From: Nocardioides abyssi | GTDB taxonomy: Bacteria; Actinomycetota; Actinomycetes; Propionibacteriales; Nocardioidaceae | Assembly: GCF_030412915.1 (NCBI RefSeq) | Contig: NZ_JAUHJR010000001.1 | Span: 868,001 to 932,000, forward strand | Direction: 5' to 3' | Length of the DNA stretch: 64,000 bases | Shown: piece after piece, positions 25,288 to 34,739 of the stretch | Layout: each line of letters opens with the position of its first letter | Position numbering within the stretch: the stretch's first letter is position 1 | The notes under the pieces: generated by a model | The model's database searches: none | Told to the model about the DNA's origin: nothing | What the model saw: only the letters and a program-made list of their open reading frames with translations | Translations under genes and position numbers: made by a program

Positions 25288-26400
25288 TCAGCCGACGAGG
25301 TCGTCCAGGGCCACGCGGAGGTCCTCCCAGAGGTCGTCGACGTCCTCGATGCCGACCGAGAGGCGGACGAGCGCGTCGGGGATGGTGGCCGGCTCGGACT
25401 TCCAGCGGCGGCGCCGCTCGAAGGTCGACTCGACACCGCCGAGCGAGGTGGCGTGCACCCACAGCCGGGTCTTGTGGGTGAGCAGGTCGGCGGCCATCGC
25501 GCCCTGGGCGAGGACGATCGCGACGATCCCGCCGAACCCGGGGTAGCGGACCTCGCCGACCGCGGGGTGCTCGCCGAGGCGCCGGGCCAGCTCCGCGGCG
25601 TTGGCCTGGGCCCGCTCGACGCGCAGGTGGAGGGTGCGCAGGCCACGCAGCGCGAGGTAGGTCTCGAACGTGCCGGGCACGGCGCCGATGAGGTCGCGGC
25701 GGCCCTTGAGCACCGAGAACAGCTCGTCGTCGCGGGTCACGACCGCGCCCATGAGGACGTCGCTGTGGCCGGCGAGGTACTTCGTCACCGAGTGCACCAC
25801 CAGGTCCGCGTCCGACTCGAGCGGGCGCTGGAGCAGCGGCGTGGCGAAGGTGTTGTCCACGACGGCGTACGCCCCCGCCTCGTGCGCGGCGGCGATGATC
25901 GTCGGCAGGTCGGCGACCTCCAGCGCGGGGTTGGTGGGGGACTCCAACCAGACGAGCGCGGCGTCCTCGCACGCCTTGACCACCGCGTCGGTGTCGGTGA
26001 CGTCGACGAGCTCGGTGCGCAGCCGCCCGCGTGCCTCGAGGTCGGCGAGCTGCAGGATCGTGCCGTTGTAGCAGTTGCGGGGCGCGACGACCTTCGCCCC
26101 GTGGCCGACCAGGTCGAGCACGGTGGCGACCGCGGCGAGGCCGGAGGAGAACGCCAGCGCGCGGCCGCCCTCGAGCCCGCCCAGCGCGGTCTCGAAGGCC
26201 GCCCAGGTGGGGTTGCCGTAGCGGCCGTACTCCCGCTCGCCGCCGGCCACGAAGGTCGACGCCGGCGTGATCGGCTCGTTCAGCGGCTGGTCCGGCTCGT
26301 GCGCGGGGCGGCCCAGGTGCACCGCGCGGGTGCCGGCGCCCATGGCGGCGAGGTGGTCGGCGAGGGTCGAGGTGCTCGTGTCGGGCGCGTCCGCGGTCAT
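25288..26400 (-). CDS. Trans-sulfuration PLP enzyme (cystathionine gamma-synthase/lyase family)
   Basis: A 370-residue Cys/Met-metabolism PLP enzyme. Seen: YGRYGNPTW, the PLP-phosphate region [26 protein letters not shown] and the Schiff-base lysine in [11 protein letters not shown]. These fit cystathionine gamma-synthase, gamma-lyase or O-succinylhomoserine sulfhydrylase, which cannot be separated reliably by eye. It stands alone between two repeat units and ddl. The start is ATG. Confidence 0.88.
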   Translation of the reverse strand: MTADAPDTSTSTLADHLAAMGAGTRAVHLGRPAHEPDQPLNEPITPASTFVAGGEREYGRYGNPTWAAFETALGGLEGGRALAFSSGLAAVATVLDLVGHGAKVVAPRNCYNGTILQLADLEARGRLRTELVDVTDTDAVVKACEDAALVWLESPTNPALEVADLPTIIAAAHEAGAYAVVDNTFATPLLQRPLESDADLVVHSVTKYLAGHSDVLMGAVVTRDDELFSVLKGRRDLIGAVPGTFETYLALRGLRTLHLRVERAQANAAELARRLGEHPAVGEVRYPGFGGIVAIVLAQGAMAADLLTHKTRLWVHATSLGGVESTFERRRRWKSEPATIPDALVRLSVGIEDVDDLWEDLRVALDDLVG

Positions 26401-26418
26401 GGGTCAACCCTAGGTCGA

Positions 26419-26424
26419 TAGGTT
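26419..26424 (+). promoter_or_regulatory. -10 box of ddl (leaderless)
   Basis: TAGGTT followed by 6 bases and then the GTG of ddl. Confidence 0.55.
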
Positions 26425-26430
26425 GGACCG

Positions 26431-27552
26431 GTGAGCCGCAAGCCCCGCGTCGCTGTCGTCTTCGGTGGCCGTTCCAGCGAGCACGCCATCTCGTGCGTGA
26501 CCGCCGGGAGCGTGCTGCCGGCCATCGACCGCGAGCAGTACGACGTCGTCCCCGTGGGCATCGCCCGGGACGGCCGCTGGGTGCTGGAGTCCGGAGACGT
26601 CGAGCGCCTGCGCATCGGTGCCGGCGACGGCGAGGACCGGCTGCCCAGCGTCGACGGCGACCGCGCGACCGTGACGCTCGCGCCCGACGTCTCCACCACC
26701 GACCTGGTCGTCACCGAGCCGTCGGCGCCGCCGCGGACGCTCGGCGAGGTCGACGTGGTCTTCCCGCTGCTGCACGGGCCCTGGGGCGAGGACGGCACGA
26801 TCCAGGGGATGCTCGAGATGGCCGGGGTGCGGTACGTCGGCGCCGGGGTGCTCGCCTCCGCGGTCTCGATGGACAAGGCGTACATGAAGGTCGTCCTCGC
26901 CGCCGCCGGCCTGCCCGTCATGCCGAGCGTGGTCGTGACCGACCGCGAGTGGACACGTGACGCGCAGGACTGCCGCGACCGGTCGGCCGCGCTCGGCTAC
27001 CCGCTCTTCGTCAAGCCCGCCCGCGGCGGCTCGAGCATCGGCATCTCCAAGGTCAAGGAGCCCGCCGACCTCGACGCCGCGATCGAGGAGGCGCTCCGCC
27101 ACGACCCCAAGGTGCTCGTCGAGGTCTGCGCGACCGGCGCCCGCGAGGTCGAGTGCGGCGTGCTCCAGTCGCTCGATGGCGCGCCGGAGACCAGCGTGCC
27201 CGCCGAGATCCGGATCACCGGCGACCACGAGTTCTACGACTTCGAGGCGAAGTACCTCCCCGAGGAGGCCACCGAGCTCGACGTCCCGGCGGTCCTGCCC
27301 GACGGCGTCGGCGACCGGCTGCGCGAGCTGTCGGTCCGCGCGTTCGAGGCCGTCGGCTGCGAGGGCCTGGCCCGGGTCGACTTCTTCGTGTTCCCCGACG
27401 GCTCGCTGGTCGTCAACGAGATCAACACGATGCCGGGGTTCACCCCGCTGTCGATGTTCCCGCGGATGTGGGCCGCCAGCGGCCTGGACTACCCGGCGCT
27501 CGTGGACCGGCTGATCCGCCTCGCGCTCGCCCGCGGCACCGGCCTGCGCTGA
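26431..27552 (+). CDS. ddl: D-alanine--D-alanine ligase
   Basis: A 373-residue ATP-grasp ligase for the peptidoglycan dipeptide. It has [12 protein letters not shown] at the N-terminus, [14 protein letters not shown], the [16 protein letters not shown]-grasp loop and the C-terminal [15 protein letters not shown] metal-binding site. GTG start. Its nearest neighbour is the divergent trans-sulfuration gene, and no vancomycin-resistance context is present. Confidence 0.96.
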   Translation: MSRKPRVAVVFGGRSSEHAISCVTAGSVLPAIDREQYDVVPVGIARDGRWVLESGDVERLRIGAGDGEDRLPSVDGDRATVTLAPDVSTTDLVVTEPSAPPRTLGEVDVVFPLLHGPWGEDGTIQGMLEMAGVRYVGAGVLASAVSMDKAYMKVVLAAAGLPVMPSVVVTDREWTRDAQDCRDRSAALGYPLFVKPARGGSSIGISKVKEPADLDAAIEEALRHDPKVLVEVCATGAREVECGVLQSLDGAPETSVPAEIRITGDHEFYDFEAKYLPEEATELDVPAVLPDGVGDRLRELSVRAFEAVGCEGLARVDFFVFPDGSLVVNEINTMPGFTPLSMFPRMWAASGLDYPALVDRLIRLALARGTGLR

Positions 27553-27611
27553 CCCACCGCCCTGCCCCCCGAGCGCGCTGATCCCGGGGCCGGCGCCACG
27601 GGACGGACGGC

Positions 27612-27677
27612 GGGGTAGTCCGTGACGTTCGGCAGGCGGATCGGCCGTTTCTCCTGCGAAACGTCACGGACTACCCC
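27612..27677. repeat. Long inverted repeat with 18-bp perfect arms
   Basis: Left arm 27612-27629 (GGGGTAGTCCGTGACGTT) and right arm 27660-27677 are exact reverse complements, with a second inner pairing GCAGG/CCTGC. The single-stranded centre is about 16 bases. It lies between ddl and an AsnC-type gene and has no T run. Confidence 0.8.
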
Positions 27678-27741
27678 CGCGACGGCTGGCAGCCTGTGGA
27701 GAACCCGGGGGCGGTCCGGGCCGCGAGGGGGAGCGGACACG

Positions 27742-27778
27742 ACGACGCCCCGCACCCGGACCGGGTGCGGGGCGTCGT
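27742..27778. terminator. Strong hairpin at the 3' end of the AsnC-domain gene
   Basis: A near-perfect stem of about 16 bp (ACGACGCCCCGCACCC/GGGTGCGGGGCGTCGT) closed by a GGACC-type loop, 21 bases past the minus-strand stop. It could terminate both convergent transcripts. Confidence 0.7.
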
Positions 27779-27799
27779 GCTGGTGCCGGTGGGTCTACC

Positions 27800-28036
27800 T
27801 CAGATGTGGACGACCGGGCAGGTCAGCGTGCGGGTGATCCCGTCGAGGGTCTGCACCTTGGCGACCACGAGCTTGCCGAGCTCGTCGACGTTGCGCGCCT
27901 CGGCGCGCACGATGACGTCGTAGGGGCCCGTGACGTCCTCGGCGAGGGTGACACCCTTGACCTGCGCGATCTCGCGGGCGACCTCGGCGGCCTTGCCGAC
28001 GTCGGTCTGGATCAGGATGTACGCCTGGACGACCAT
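27800..28036 (-). CDS. Stand-alone Lrp/AsnC ligand-binding (RAM) domain protein
   Basis: A 78-residue protein consisting only of the AsnC-type effector domain (VVQAYILIQTDVGKAAEVAREI..., GPYDVIVRAEA). No DNA-binding helix-turn-helix is present. The ATG at 28036 has AGGGAGAG upstream; an upstream in-frame start would add only a polar tail. Stand-alone RAM domains form oligomers that bind amino acids and may modulate full-length Lrp proteins; the target is unknown. Confidence 0.88.
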   Translation of the reverse strand: MVVQAYILIQTDVGKAAEVAREIAQVKGVTLAEDVTGPYDVIVRAEARNVDELGKLVVAKVQTLDGITRTLTCPVVHI

Positions 28037-28152
28037 CGTGGTGCTCTCCCTGCTGGTGGACGGAGGTTCGGCGGTCAACCTACCCCCTGCCCGGCGGCGG
28101 ACGACAGCCCGGCGGGCACCGGCGCGGGCGTGGCGTCTGGTGGGATGGGGGC

Positions 28153-29127
28153 ATGGCTGCTCCTGATCCGTTCCCCGCCGGCGCGACCCTCGCCGACGTC
28201 GGTGAGTTCGGCCTGATCGGCGAGCTCACCCGGATCTTCGAGCAGGGCGAGCACGTGCTCGTCGGTCCCGGCGACGACGCCGCCGTGCTCCGGGTGCGCA
28301 CCGGCCACGTCGTGGTCTCCACCGACCTGATGGTCGAGGGGCGGCACTTCCGCCGCGAGTGGGCCAGCGGCGAGGACGTCGGGCACCGCGCCGCCGCGCA
28401 GAACCTCTCCGACATCAACGCCATGGGTGGCCGCGCCACCTCGCTGACCGTCGGCCTGGCCGCGCCGGCCGACCTCGAGGCGCAGTGGGCGCTGGACTTC
28501 GCCCGCGGGTTCGCCGACGAGTGCGCGCTCGTCGGCGCCAGCGTCGTCGGCGGCGACCTCACCCGCGCCGACCAGGTCGTCGTCGCGGTCACCGTGCTCG
28601 GCGCCTGCACGGTCTCCCCGGTGCTGCGCTCCGGCGCCCGCCCCGGCGACGTCCTCGCGCTGCACGGCCGCCAGGGCTGGGCGGCCGGCGGGCTGGCCGT
28701 GCTCGGCCGCGGCTTCCGCTCCCCGCGCGTGCTGGTCGAGGCCTACCGCCGCCCCGCACCGCCGTACGACGCCGGGCTGGTCGCCGCCGAGGCCGGCGCG
28801 ACCTCGATGATCGACGTCTCCGACGGCCTGCTCGCGGAGGCGGCCCACCTCGCGTCGGCCTCCGGGGTGGCGATCGACGTCCGCCGCGGCGCGTTCGAGG
28901 TGCCCGAGCCGCTCCACGCGGTCGGGGCCGCGCTCGGCGCCGACCCGCTCTCCTTCGTGCTCGGGGGAGGGGACGACCACGCGCTGCTGGCGACCTTCGA
29001 GCCGTCCGGCGTGCCCGACGGCTGGGCGGTCGTCGGCGAGGTCACCGAGCCCGGCGACGCCGGCGCCGGGGCGGTCACCGTCGACGGGGCGCCCTACGAC
29101 GGCCCCACCGGCTGGACCCACTTCTAG
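28153..29127 (+). CDS. thiL: Thiamine-monophosphate kinase
   Basis: A 324-residue ATP-dependent kinase making thiamine pyrophosphate. It has GPGDDAAVLRV, STDLMVEGRHF, QNLSDINAMGG and the C-terminal IDVSDGLLAEA, all ThiL signatures of the PurM-like fold. ATG start. I looked for a TPP riboswitch upstream and saw none in the 116-bp gap. Confidence 0.95.
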   Translation: MAAPDPFPAGATLADVGEFGLIGELTRIFEQGEHVLVGPGDDAAVLRVRTGHVVVSTDLMVEGRHFRREWASGEDVGHRAAAQNLSDINAMGGRATSLTVGLAAPADLEAQWALDFARGFADECALVGASVVGGDLTRADQVVVAVTVLGACTVSPVLRSGARPGDVLALHGRQGWAAGGLAVLGRGFRSPRVLVEAYRRPAPPYDAGLVAAEAGATSMIDVSDGLLAEAAHLASASGVAIDVRRGAFEVPEPLHAVGAALGADPLSFVLGGGDDHALLATFEPSGVPDGWAVVGEVTEPGDAGAGAVTVDGAPYDGPTGWTHF

Positions 29128-29132
29128 TCCGG

Positions 29133-29174
29133 CCGGCTGGGGCCCAGACTCAACCCAGCCGATGCCCCAGCCGG
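29133..29174 (+). terminator. Inverted repeat after thiL
   Basis: CCGGCTGGGG (29133-29142) pairs with CCCCAGCCGG (29165-29174) across a 22-base loop, 5 bases after the thiL stop. Confidence 0.45.
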
Positions 29175-29209
29175 TGCCGGAGCCGGTGGTCCCGTCGCCG
29201 GACATGGAA

Positions 29210-29240
29210 GGAGGCCGCCACCCACAGGGTGACGGCCTCC
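29210..29240 (-). terminator. Hairpin at the end of rpmB
   Basis: GGAGGCCG...CGGCCTCC with inner CACC/GGTG and one mismatch; 16 bases past the minus-strand stop of rpmB. Confidence 0.65.
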
Positions 29241-29255
29241 GGAGATCGACTCGCG

Positions 29256-29441
29256 TCAGCGAGAGACCTTGCCGGCCTTGAGGCAGCCGGTGCAGACGTT
29301 GAGCCGCTTCGGCGTCCCGTTGACGGTCGCGCGCACCCGCTGGATGTTGGGGTCGAAACGACGCTTCGTGATCTTGCGCGACCACGGCCGGTTGTTGCCG
29401 AAGCCAGGCTTCTTGGCGCAGATGTCGCAGACGGCAGCCAC
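29256..29441 (-). CDS. rpmB: 50S ribosomal protein L28
   Basis: A 61-residue L28 with zinc-ribbon cysteines (VCDICAKKPGFGNN and VCTGCLKAGKVSR) and the RRFDPNIQRV motif. GTG at 29441 is chosen because the mature protein starts AAVCDIC; an in-frame open stretch continues upstream without homology. Divergent from the DAK2 gene. Confidence 0.95.
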   Translation of the reverse strand: MAAVCDICAKKPGFGNNRPWSRKITKRRFDPNIQRVRATVNGTPKRLNVCTGCLKAGKVSR

Positions 29442-29602
29442 CGTGAACTCCTGATGATCGATTGCGTGTGAGGGGCCCGGCGAGCGGGCAACCGGACGAG
29501 AATATCCGACACCCGGGTCCGCCGGGAAATCGCGGCCCGAGGCCATACCCTGTCCCCTCATCATCCCCTCAGGGGCCGCTCACGACCAAGCCGAGGACGC
29601 CG

Positions 29603-31261
29603 ATGGAGGAAGTGCCGGGCCGCGGCGCCATCTCGCTGGCGGTCGTGCTGCGCTTCGTCGACATCGCCGTCGAGGCCCTCGCCGAGGCGCGCGAGGAGGT
29701 CGACGCCCTCAACGTCTACCCGGTGCCGGACGGCGACACGGGCACCAACATGTGGCTCACGGTGTCCGCGGCGCGCGACGCCGTGCGCGAGGCCACCGGT
29801 GGTGACCCGTCCTCCGCGCTCGGGCCGGCGCTCGCCGCGCTCGCCCGCGGCGCCCTGCTGGGGGCGCGCGGCAACTCGGGGGTCATCTTCAGCGAGATGC
29901 TCGGCGCGATCGCGCGCCGCCTCGCGGCCGGCTCGCCGCAGGAGCGCAACGCCGTGGTCATGGCCGAGGCGCTGCGGCAGGCCAACGAGGCGGCGTACGC
30001 CGCGGTGGGGGAGCCGGTCGAGGGCACGATGCTCACCGTGGGCCGGGCCGCCGCCGACGCCGCCGCCGAGCGGGCCGCGCAGCCGGACGCCCGGGCCCGC
30101 GACGTCTTCGCGGCGGCCGCGGAGGCCGCCCGCACCGCCCTGGCGCGTACGCCGGAGCAGCTGGCCGTCCTGCGCGACGCCGGTGTCGTCGACGCCGGCG
30201 GTCGCGGGCTGAGCGTCGTCCTCGACGCGGCCGAGACGGTGCTGACCGGCCGGCGACCGGTGCCGGTGACCGCACCGCTGGGCAGCCACGCGATCCCGCA
30301 GCCGGTGGCGGTGCGGCACGACCTGTCGCCGGACGGACCGTCGTACGAGGTGATGTACCTCCTCGACGCCGCCGACGACCGCATCCCGCCGCTGCGCAAG
30401 GCGCTGGCCGACCTCGGCGACTCGCTCGTCGTCGTCGGCGGCGAGGGCCTGTGGAACGTCCACGTGCACGTCGACGACGTCGGTGCCGCGATCGAGGCCG
30501 GCATCGAGGCGGGCCGCCCGCACCGCGTGCGGGTCACCCACTTCGCCGACCAGCGCGCGGAGAACCGCCGTCGTGCGCCCGCCCGCACCGGTCGCAAGGT
30601 CGTCGCGGTCGCGGCCGGGCCCGGCCTGGCGCGGCTGTTCGAGGAGGCCGGCGCGGTGGTCGTGCACGGCGGTCCCGGCCGCCGGCCGAGCACCGGGGAG
30701 CTGCTCGAGGCGATCACGTCCTGCGGTGCCTCCGAGGTCGTCGTGCTGCCCAACGACCACGACTCGGTCCGGGTCGCGCAGGTCGCGGCGAGCACCGCCG
30801 AGACCGACGCCCACGGCGGCCTGCGGGTGGCGGTCATCCCGACACCGGCCCAGGTCTCCGGCCTCGCCGCGCTGGCGGTGCACGAGCCGGGGCGCTCCTT
30901 CGACCAGGACGTGCTGGAGATGACAGCGACCGCCCGGCACGCCCGCCAGGGCGCGGTGACCGTCGCGGCCCGGCGCGCGATGACGATGGCCGGCCCCTGC
31001 GAGGTCGGCGACGTCCTCGGCGTGGTGGCCGGCGACTTCGTGGTGGTCGGCGACGACCTGCTGGACGTCGCCACCCAGGTGCTCGACCGGCTGCTCGGCG
31101 GCGGTGGCGAGCTCGTGACGATCGTCGCCGGGGCCGAGGACGCCCACGGCGCGCTGGCCACCCGCTGCGCCGGCTGGGTCGAGGAGCGGCACCCCGCTGT
31201 CGACGTCGTGGTGTACGACGGTGGCCAGGAGCGCTACCCGCTGCTGGTCGCGGTGGAGTGA
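29603..31261 (+). CDS. DAK2/DhaL-domain protein, FakA-like
   Basis: A 552-residue protein. The N-terminal DhaL-type kinase domain has NVYPVPDGDTGTNM (ATP-Mg aspartates), GARGNSGVI and VVDAGGRGL. A middle domain and a C-terminal DegV-interacting FakA domain follow. FakA phosphorylates fatty acids held by a DegV/FakB protein. No fakB is adjacent, so fatty-acid kinase activity is a family inference. In actinobacteria this gene commonly precedes recG, as it does here. Confidence 0.87.
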   Translation: MEEVPGRGAISLAVVLRFVDIAVEALAEAREEVDALNVYPVPDGDTGTNMWLTVSAARDAVREATGGDPSSALGPALAALARGALLGARGNSGVIFSEMLGAIARRLAAGSPQERNAVVMAEALRQANEAAYAAVGEPVEGTMLTVGRAAADAAAERAAQPDARARDVFAAAAEAARTALARTPEQLAVLRDAGVVDAGGRGLSVVLDAAETVLTGRRPVPVTAPLGSHAIPQPVAVRHDLSPDGPSYEVMYLLDAADDRIPPLRKALADLGDSLVVVGGEGLWNVHVHVDDVGAAIEAGIEAGRPHRVRVTHFADQRAENRRRAPARTGRKVVAVAAGPGLARLFEEAGAVVVHGGPGRRPSTGELLEAITSCGASEVVVLPNDHDSVRVAQVAASTAETDAHGGLRVAVIPTPAQVSGLAALAVHEPGRSFDQDVLEMTATARHARQGAVTVAARRAMTMAGPCEVGDVLGVVAGDFVVVGDDLLDVATQVLDRLLGGGGELVTIVAGAEDAHGALATRCAGWVEERHPAVDVVVYDGGQERYPLLVAVE

Positions 31262-31289
31262 GCGCACGGGTGAGGGGAGCAGCCACCGC

Positions 31290-33524
31290 GTGATCACCGT
31301 CGACAGCCCGGTCGCCGCCGTGCTCGGCGACCGCAAGGGCAAGCGCGCCAAGATCGAGGACAAGCTCGGCATCCGCACGGTCGGGGACCTGCTGCACCAC
31401 TTCCCGCGGCGGTACGTCGAGACCAAGGAGCTCACCAAGGTCGACGAGCTCGAGCCCGGCCAGGTGGTCACGGTCGTCGGCGAGGTCGTCTCCTCCGACG
31501 TGCGCACCTACACCGACCGTCGCACCGGCCGCACGGCGTACCGCCTCGACGTCGTGCTGGCCACCGACGGCCCGCGGCTGCGGATGTCGTTCTTCGCCAA
31601 GGGCCGCGGCGCCGCGGAGTGGAACGCCCGGCGCCTCGTCGTCGGCCGGCGGGGGCTGTTCGTCGGCGGCGCCAGCGTCTTCCGCAACGAGTGGCAGCTG
31701 ACCAACCCCTCGATGGTGCTCTTCGGCGAGGGCCCCGGGGCCGACCCGGGGCCCGGCGGGCCGGACGACGCCGAGGCCGAGGCCGACGCGATCGGTGCGC
31801 TCTACCCGATCTACCCGCTGACCGCCGGCGTGGAGTCGTGGGACCTCCAGCGTGCGATCACCTTCGCCCGCAGCGTCGTCGACGAGGTGCCCGACCTGCT
31901 GCCGGCCGAGGTCCGCGAGGCGCACGACCTGCTCCCGGCCCGCAAGGCGCTGGACTGGGTGCACGCCCCCGACGACCGCGGGCAGGTCGGCGCCGCGATG
32001 AAGCGCTACCGCTTCGAGGAGGCCCTGGTCACCCAGCTCGTGCTGGCCCGGCGCCGCCGGGCGGTGCGGGCCCTCGGCGCGCAGGCGCGCACCGGCGGCG
32101 GGGGCCTGCTGGCGGCGTTCGACGCCCGGCTGCCCTTCGAGCTCACCGCCGGCCAGCGCGCCGTGGGGGAGGAGGTCGAGCGCGACCTTGCCGAACCCCA
32201 CCCGATGAACCGGCTGCTGCAGGGCGAGGTCGGCTCCGGCAAGACCCTCGTCGCGCTGCGGGCGATGCTGCGCGTCGTCGACTCCGGCGGCCAGGCGGCG
32301 CTCCTCGCGCCCACCGAGGTGCTCGCCCAGCAGCACCACCGCTCGATCACCGCGATGCTCGGCGACCTCGCGGCCGGCGGGATGCTCGGCGGCCCGGCCG
32401 AGGCGACCGCCGTCGACCTGCTCACCGGGTCGATGACCAAGGGCCAGCGCCGCGAGCCGATGCTGCGCATCGCCACCGGCGAGGCCGGCATCGTCATCGG
32501 CACCCACGCCCTGCTGGAGGAGGACGTCAGCTTCGCCGACCTCGGCCTCGTCGTCGTCGACGAGCAGCACCGCTTCGGCGTCGAGCAGCGCGCCGCGCTG
32601 ACCGACAAGGCCGGCACGCCGCCGCACGTGCTCGTGATGACCGCCACCCCGATCCCGCGGACGGTCGCGATGACGGTCTTCGGCGACCTGGAGACCTCGA
32701 CGCTCTCCGAGCTGCCCGCGGGCCGCGCGCCGATCCAGACCAACGTCGTCCCGGTCGCCGAGCACCCCGGCTGGATGGGCCGGGTCTGGGAGCGGGTGCG
32801 GGAGGAGGTCGCCGCGGGCCACCAGGCGTACGTCGTGTGCCCGCGCATCGCCGGCGACGAGCCGGAGCAGGGCGAGCAGGACGAGCAGGACGCCCCCGCC
32901 GAGCCGCAGGGCGCGCCACTCGCCGCGGTCGAGGACGTCGTGGCCGACCTGACCGACGGGGCGCTGGCCGGGCTCCGGGTCGCCGCGCTGCACGGGCGGT
33001 TGGCGCCGGAGGCCAAGGACCGCACCATGCGCGCCTTCGCGGCCGGTGAGATCGACGTGCTGGTCGCCACGACCGTCATCGAGGTCGGCGTCGACGTCGC
33101 CAACGCGACCACGATGGTGCTGCTGGACGCCGACCGGTTCGGCGTCTCCCAGCTGCACCAGCTGCGCGGCCGGGTCGGCCGTGGTGGGCTGCCGGGCCTG
33201 TGCCTGCTGGTCTCCCGCGCCGAGGCCGGCACGCCCGCGCGCCAGCGGCTGGACGCGGTCGCGGCGACCACCGACGGCTTCGAGCTCAGCCGCGTCGACC
33301 TCGAGCAACGACGCGAGGGCGACGTGCTCGGCAAGCACCAGTCGGGCTTCCGCTCCAGCCTGCAGACCCTCCGCGTGCTGCGCGACGAGAAGACCATCGT
33401 CGCCGCGCGGCGGGCGGCCGAGGAGCTGCTCGACCGCGACCCCGACCTGGCCGGCGCCCCGGACCTCGCCGCCGCCGTCCGCGACATGGAGCTCGCCGCC
33501 GGCGAGTTCATCGAGAGGTCGTGA
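31290..33524 (+). CDS. recG: ATP-dependent DNA helicase RecG
   Basis: A 744-residue branch-migration helicase for stalled forks. The wedge/OB domain (about 50-155) is followed by the helicase core with GEVGSGKT (Walker A), VVDEQHRFG (DEQH box), TATPIPRT and QLRGRVGRGG (motif VI). An acidic Glu/Asp/Gln insertion (around EQGEQDEQD) lies in the helicase core. GTG start 28 bases after the preceding stop. Confidence 0.95.
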   Translation: MITVDSPVAAVLGDRKGKRAKIEDKLGIRTVGDLLHHFPRRYVETKELTKVDELEPGQVVTVVGEVVSSDVRTYTDRRTGRTAYRLDVVLATDGPRLRMSFFAKGRGAAEWNARRLVVGRRGLFVGGASVFRNEWQLTNPSMVLFGEGPGADPGPGGPDDAEAEADAIGALYPIYPLTAGVESWDLQRAITFARSVVDEVPDLLPAEVREAHDLLPARKALDWVHAPDDRGQVGAAMKRYRFEEALVTQLVLARRRRAVRALGAQARTGGGGLLAAFDARLPFELTAGQRAVGEEVERDLAEPHPMNRLLQGEVGSGKTLVALRAMLRVVDSGGQAALLAPTEVLAQQHHRSITAMLGDLAAGGMLGGPAEATAVDLLTGSMTKGQRREPMLRIATGEAGIVIGTHALLEEDVSFADLGLVVVDEQHRFGVEQRAALTDKAGTPPHVLVMTATPIPRTVAMTVFGDLETSTLSELPAGRAPIQTNVVPVAEHPGWMGRVWERVREEVAAGHQAYVVCPRIAGDEPEQGEQDEQDAPAEPQGAPLAAVEDVVADLTDGALAGLRVAALHGRLAPEAKDRTMRAFAAGEIDVLVATTVIEVGVDVANATTMVLLDADRFGVSQLHQLRGRVGRGGLPGLCLLVSRAEAGTPARQRLDAVAATTDGFELSRVDLEQRREGDVLGKHQSGFRSSLQTLRVLRDEKTIVAARRAAEELLDRDPDLAGAPDLAAAVRDMELAAGEFIERS

Positions 33525-33531
33525 CCGGCCC

Positions 33532-34158
33532 GTGACGAGGATCATTGGCGGTGCCGCCGGCGGCCGGCGCATCGCGACCCCGCGCGGTGCGGCGACCCGC
33601 CCCACCAGCGACCGGGTGCGCGAGGCCCTCTTCTCCGCGGTCGAGGCGTGGTGCGGCTCGCTGCAGGGCCTCCGGTTCCTGGACCTGTACGCCGGGTCCG
33701 GCGCGGTCGGCCTCGAGGCGTGGTCCCGCGGGGCCGGCGTCGTGACGCTCGTCGAGCAGGACCGCCGCACCGCGGCGCTGGTGCGGGACAACGCCCGCAC
33801 CCTGGGGTTCGCCCGCGCCGACGTCGTGGCCGCCTCGGTCGGCGCCACCCTCCACCGGCCGCCGACCGCGCCGTACGACGTGGTCTTCAGCGACCCGCCG
33901 TACCCCCTCGACGAGGCGAGCGTGGCCCGCGACCTCGCCGCGCTGGTCGAGCACGGCTGGCTGGTGCCCGACGCGCTGGTGGTGGTCGAGCGGTCCGCCC
34001 GCACGCCCGAGCCCGCCTGGCCGGAGGGCATCGAGCGGGTCCGGGAGCGCCGCTACGGCGAGACCGTGCTCTGGTACGGTCGCGCCGCCCACGCCACGGA
34101 CGAGCCGTCCACCGACGACGCGTCAGCCGACGCGTCCGACGACGGGTCGCCCACCTGA
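33532..34158 (+). CDS. rsmD: 16S rRNA (guanine966-N2)-methyltransferase
   Basis: A 208-residue RsmD. The SAM-binding FLDLYAGSGAVGLEA and the catalytic SDPPYPLD are intact, with RIIGGAAGGRRI at the N-terminus. The last ~25 residues are an acidic Asp/Ser/Thr tail not needed for activity. GTG start 7 bases after recG; coaD follows, the usual recG-rsmD-coaD order. Confidence 0.94.
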   Translation: MTRIIGGAAGGRRIATPRGAATRPTSDRVREALFSAVEAWCGSLQGLRFLDLYAGSGAVGLEAWSRGAGVVTLVEQDRRTAALVRDNARTLGFARADVVAASVGATLHRPPTAPYDVVFSDPPYPLDEASVARDLAALVEHGWLVPDALVVVERSARTPEPAWPEGIERVRERRYGETVLWYGRAAHATDEPSTDDASADASDDGSPT

Positions 34159-34178
34159 GCACCAGAGCGGAGCCGCAC

Positions 34179-34673
34179 GTGCGCCGAGCCGTCTGCCCGG
34201 GGTCCTTCGACCCGGTCCACCACGGCCACCTCGACGTCGTCGGACGGGCCGCGGTCCTCTTCGACGAGGTCGTCGTCGCCGTCGGGGTCAACGCCTCGAA
34301 GAACCGGCTCTTCGCCCCCGAGGAGCGCCTCGCGATGCTCGAGGAGGCGTGCTCGGCGTGGGACAACGTCCGCGTCGACGGGTTCACGGGGCTGCTGACG
34401 ACCTACTGCACGGAGAACGACGTCCGCGCGGTCGTCAAGGGCCTGCGCGGCGCCGGCGACTTCGAGTACGAGCTGCCGATGGCCCACATGAACTCCTCGC
34501 TGACCGGCGTCGACACGGTCTTCGTGCCGACCCGTCCCGAGTGGTCGTTCCTGTCCAGCAGCCTGGTCAAGGAGGTCGCGGCCTTCGGCGGCGACGTCGC
34601 GCCGTTCGTGCCCCCCGCCGTGCTCGAGCGGCTCACCGCGCGGCTGGCCGAGCGGCGGTCGGCCGGTGCGTGA
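34179..34673 (+). CDS. coaD: Phosphopantetheine adenylyltransferase
   Basis: A 164-residue coenzyme A enzyme. The nucleotidyl-transferase motif CPGSFDPVHHGHLD is at 6-19, and the C-terminal WSFLSSSLVKEVA is the second family signature. GTG start 20 bases after rsmD. Confidence 0.96.
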   Translation: MRRAVCPGSFDPVHHGHLDVVGRAAVLFDEVVVAVGVNASKNRLFAPEERLAMLEEACSAWDNVRVDGFTGLLTTYCTENDVRAVVKGLRGAGDFEYELPMAHMNSSLTGVDTVFVPTRPEWSFLSSSLVKEVAAFGGDVAPFVPPAVLERLTARLAERRSAGA

Positions 34674-34693
34674 TCGTGCCCCTGATCAGCGTT

Positions 34694-34723
34694 TTGTCCG
34701 ATCGTCGGCCCGACGGTTAGGCT
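34694..34723 (+). promoter_or_regulatory. Promoter of the yceD-rpmF operon
   Basis: TTGTCC, 18-bp spacer and TAGGCT, 16 bases before the GTG of yceD. Confidence 0.6.
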
Positions 34724-34739
34724 TCTCGCTGATCTGTAC

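Noticed and set aside
28037-28152. TPP riboswitch before thiL
   Set aside because: The CUGAGA and ACCUGA(U) thi-box motifs are missing from the short gap.
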